15,773 nt of DNA from the NCBI GenBank assembly GCA_947177675.1, contig CAMWVK010000005.1, positions 1 through 15,773 of the forward strand, in the 5' to 3' direction. The notes under the pieces were generated by a model. It made no database searches. It was not told the origin of the DNA and saw only the letters and a list, made by a program, of their open reading frames with translations. Of the stretch, positions 15,487 to 15,773 are shown in pieces (the first letter of the stretch is position 1; each line of letters begins with the position of its first letter). The stretch comes from an uncultured Mucispirillum sp. (GTDB lineage: Bacteria > Chrysiogenota > Deferribacteres > Deferribacterales > Mucispirillaceae). Position numbers and translations under genes: made by a program.

Positions 15487-15773
15487 TTAATCTGTAAGAT
15501 TAACAGCTTCCTTTGCAAGTTTGTCTGCCATATCATTATATGTATCTCCAGAGTGTCCTTTGACTTTTACAAAAGAAATATTTATTTTTTCAGATATGTC
15601 ATCAATAAATTTTTTATAATTGATTGTTCCTTCCTGCTTTCGTTTCCATTCATCCTTTGCCCAGTGTGCTATTCCTGAATAATCATGATGCAGTGTTATG
15701 TTTTTATATCCATTTTCTACTGCCCATTTTACAGATACAGCAGCTGCAAAAAGTTCTCCTGCCACATTTCGCA
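15487..15773 (-). CDS. rnhA: ribonuclease HI (partial, N-terminus off the right edge)
   Basis: The 94 C-terminal residues are present; the reading frame enters from beyond the right edge, so the GTG at 15765 is internal (RNVAGEL). RNase H landmarks are the Glu in AGEL, the Asp in LHHDYSGIAHWA, KVKGHSGD with the catalytic-loop His, and the last Asp in YNDMADKLAKEA. The first catalytic Asp lies outside the window. The pattern with DYSGI..WAKDEWK fits the bacterial RNase HI subgroup that often has an N-terminal hybrid-binding (viroplasmin-like) domain, but that part cannot be seen. The enzyme removes RNA from RNA-DNA hybrids. It is on the same strand as the tRNA, 72 bases upstream, and the tRNA has its own promoter between. 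Confidence 0.92.
   Translation of the reverse strand, partial: RNVAGELFAAAVSVKWAVENGYKNITLHHDYSGIAHWAKDEWKRKQEGTINYKKFIDDISEKINISFVKVKGHSGDTYNDMADKLAKEAVNLTD

Overview
The window is AT-rich bacterial chromosome, about one third G+C. It is dominated by a ribosomal protein operon and also carries a TolC-type exporter operon, a tRNA-Leu gene and partial genes at both edges. My best guess is a low-GC member of the Deferribacterota (Mucispirillum-like). The basis is the combination of a zinc-type S14, a zinc-ribbon L24, a Helicobacter-like ATPase-free export operon and Gram-negative envelope genes. This rests on recall, not on a search.

Layout: 1-523 (minus) is most of a TenI/ThiE-like gene that runs off the left edge. 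It is divergent from an export operon at 666-5782: tolC-like outer membrane channel, HlyD-family adaptor and two paralogous ABC-2 permeases, with no ATP-binding subunit. The tolC/hlyD gap (2073-2460) holds two copies of a structured, GC-richer repeat. A small secreted META/HslJ-like protein follows (5861-6229) and ends at a clean terminator (6257-6281).

6282-6631 is a long untranslated leader with at least four hairpins, the last one ending 12 bases before the rplD ribosome binding site. Then come 17 tightly packed ribosomal protein genes: rplD-rplW-rplB-rpsS-rplV-rpsC-rplP-rpmC-rpsQ-rplN-rplX-rplE-rpsN-rpsH-rplF-rplR-rpsE. Several pairs overlap by one base (TAATG or TAGTG), which suggests translational coupling. 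The block is the middle of the classical S10-spc cluster. rpsJ and rplC are missing in front, and rpmD, rplO, secY and later genes are missing behind. A strong terminator follows rpsE directly (14030-14060).

From 14061 to 14846 there is no intact gene, but the minus strand reads like a badly decayed coding sequence. 14847-15349 holds tandem repeat units that each contain the last 17 bases of the neighbouring tRNA-Leu(CAA) plus its terminator. The intact tRNA (15333-15414, minus) has a near-consensus promoter. The window closes with the C-terminal part of an RNase HI gene (minus).

Most of the sequence is housekeeping. The parts worth a second look are the tRNA-tail repeat array, the split ribosomal cluster with its structured leader, the ATPase-free exporter, the hairpin repeats at 2117-2308 and the decayed gene after rpsE.
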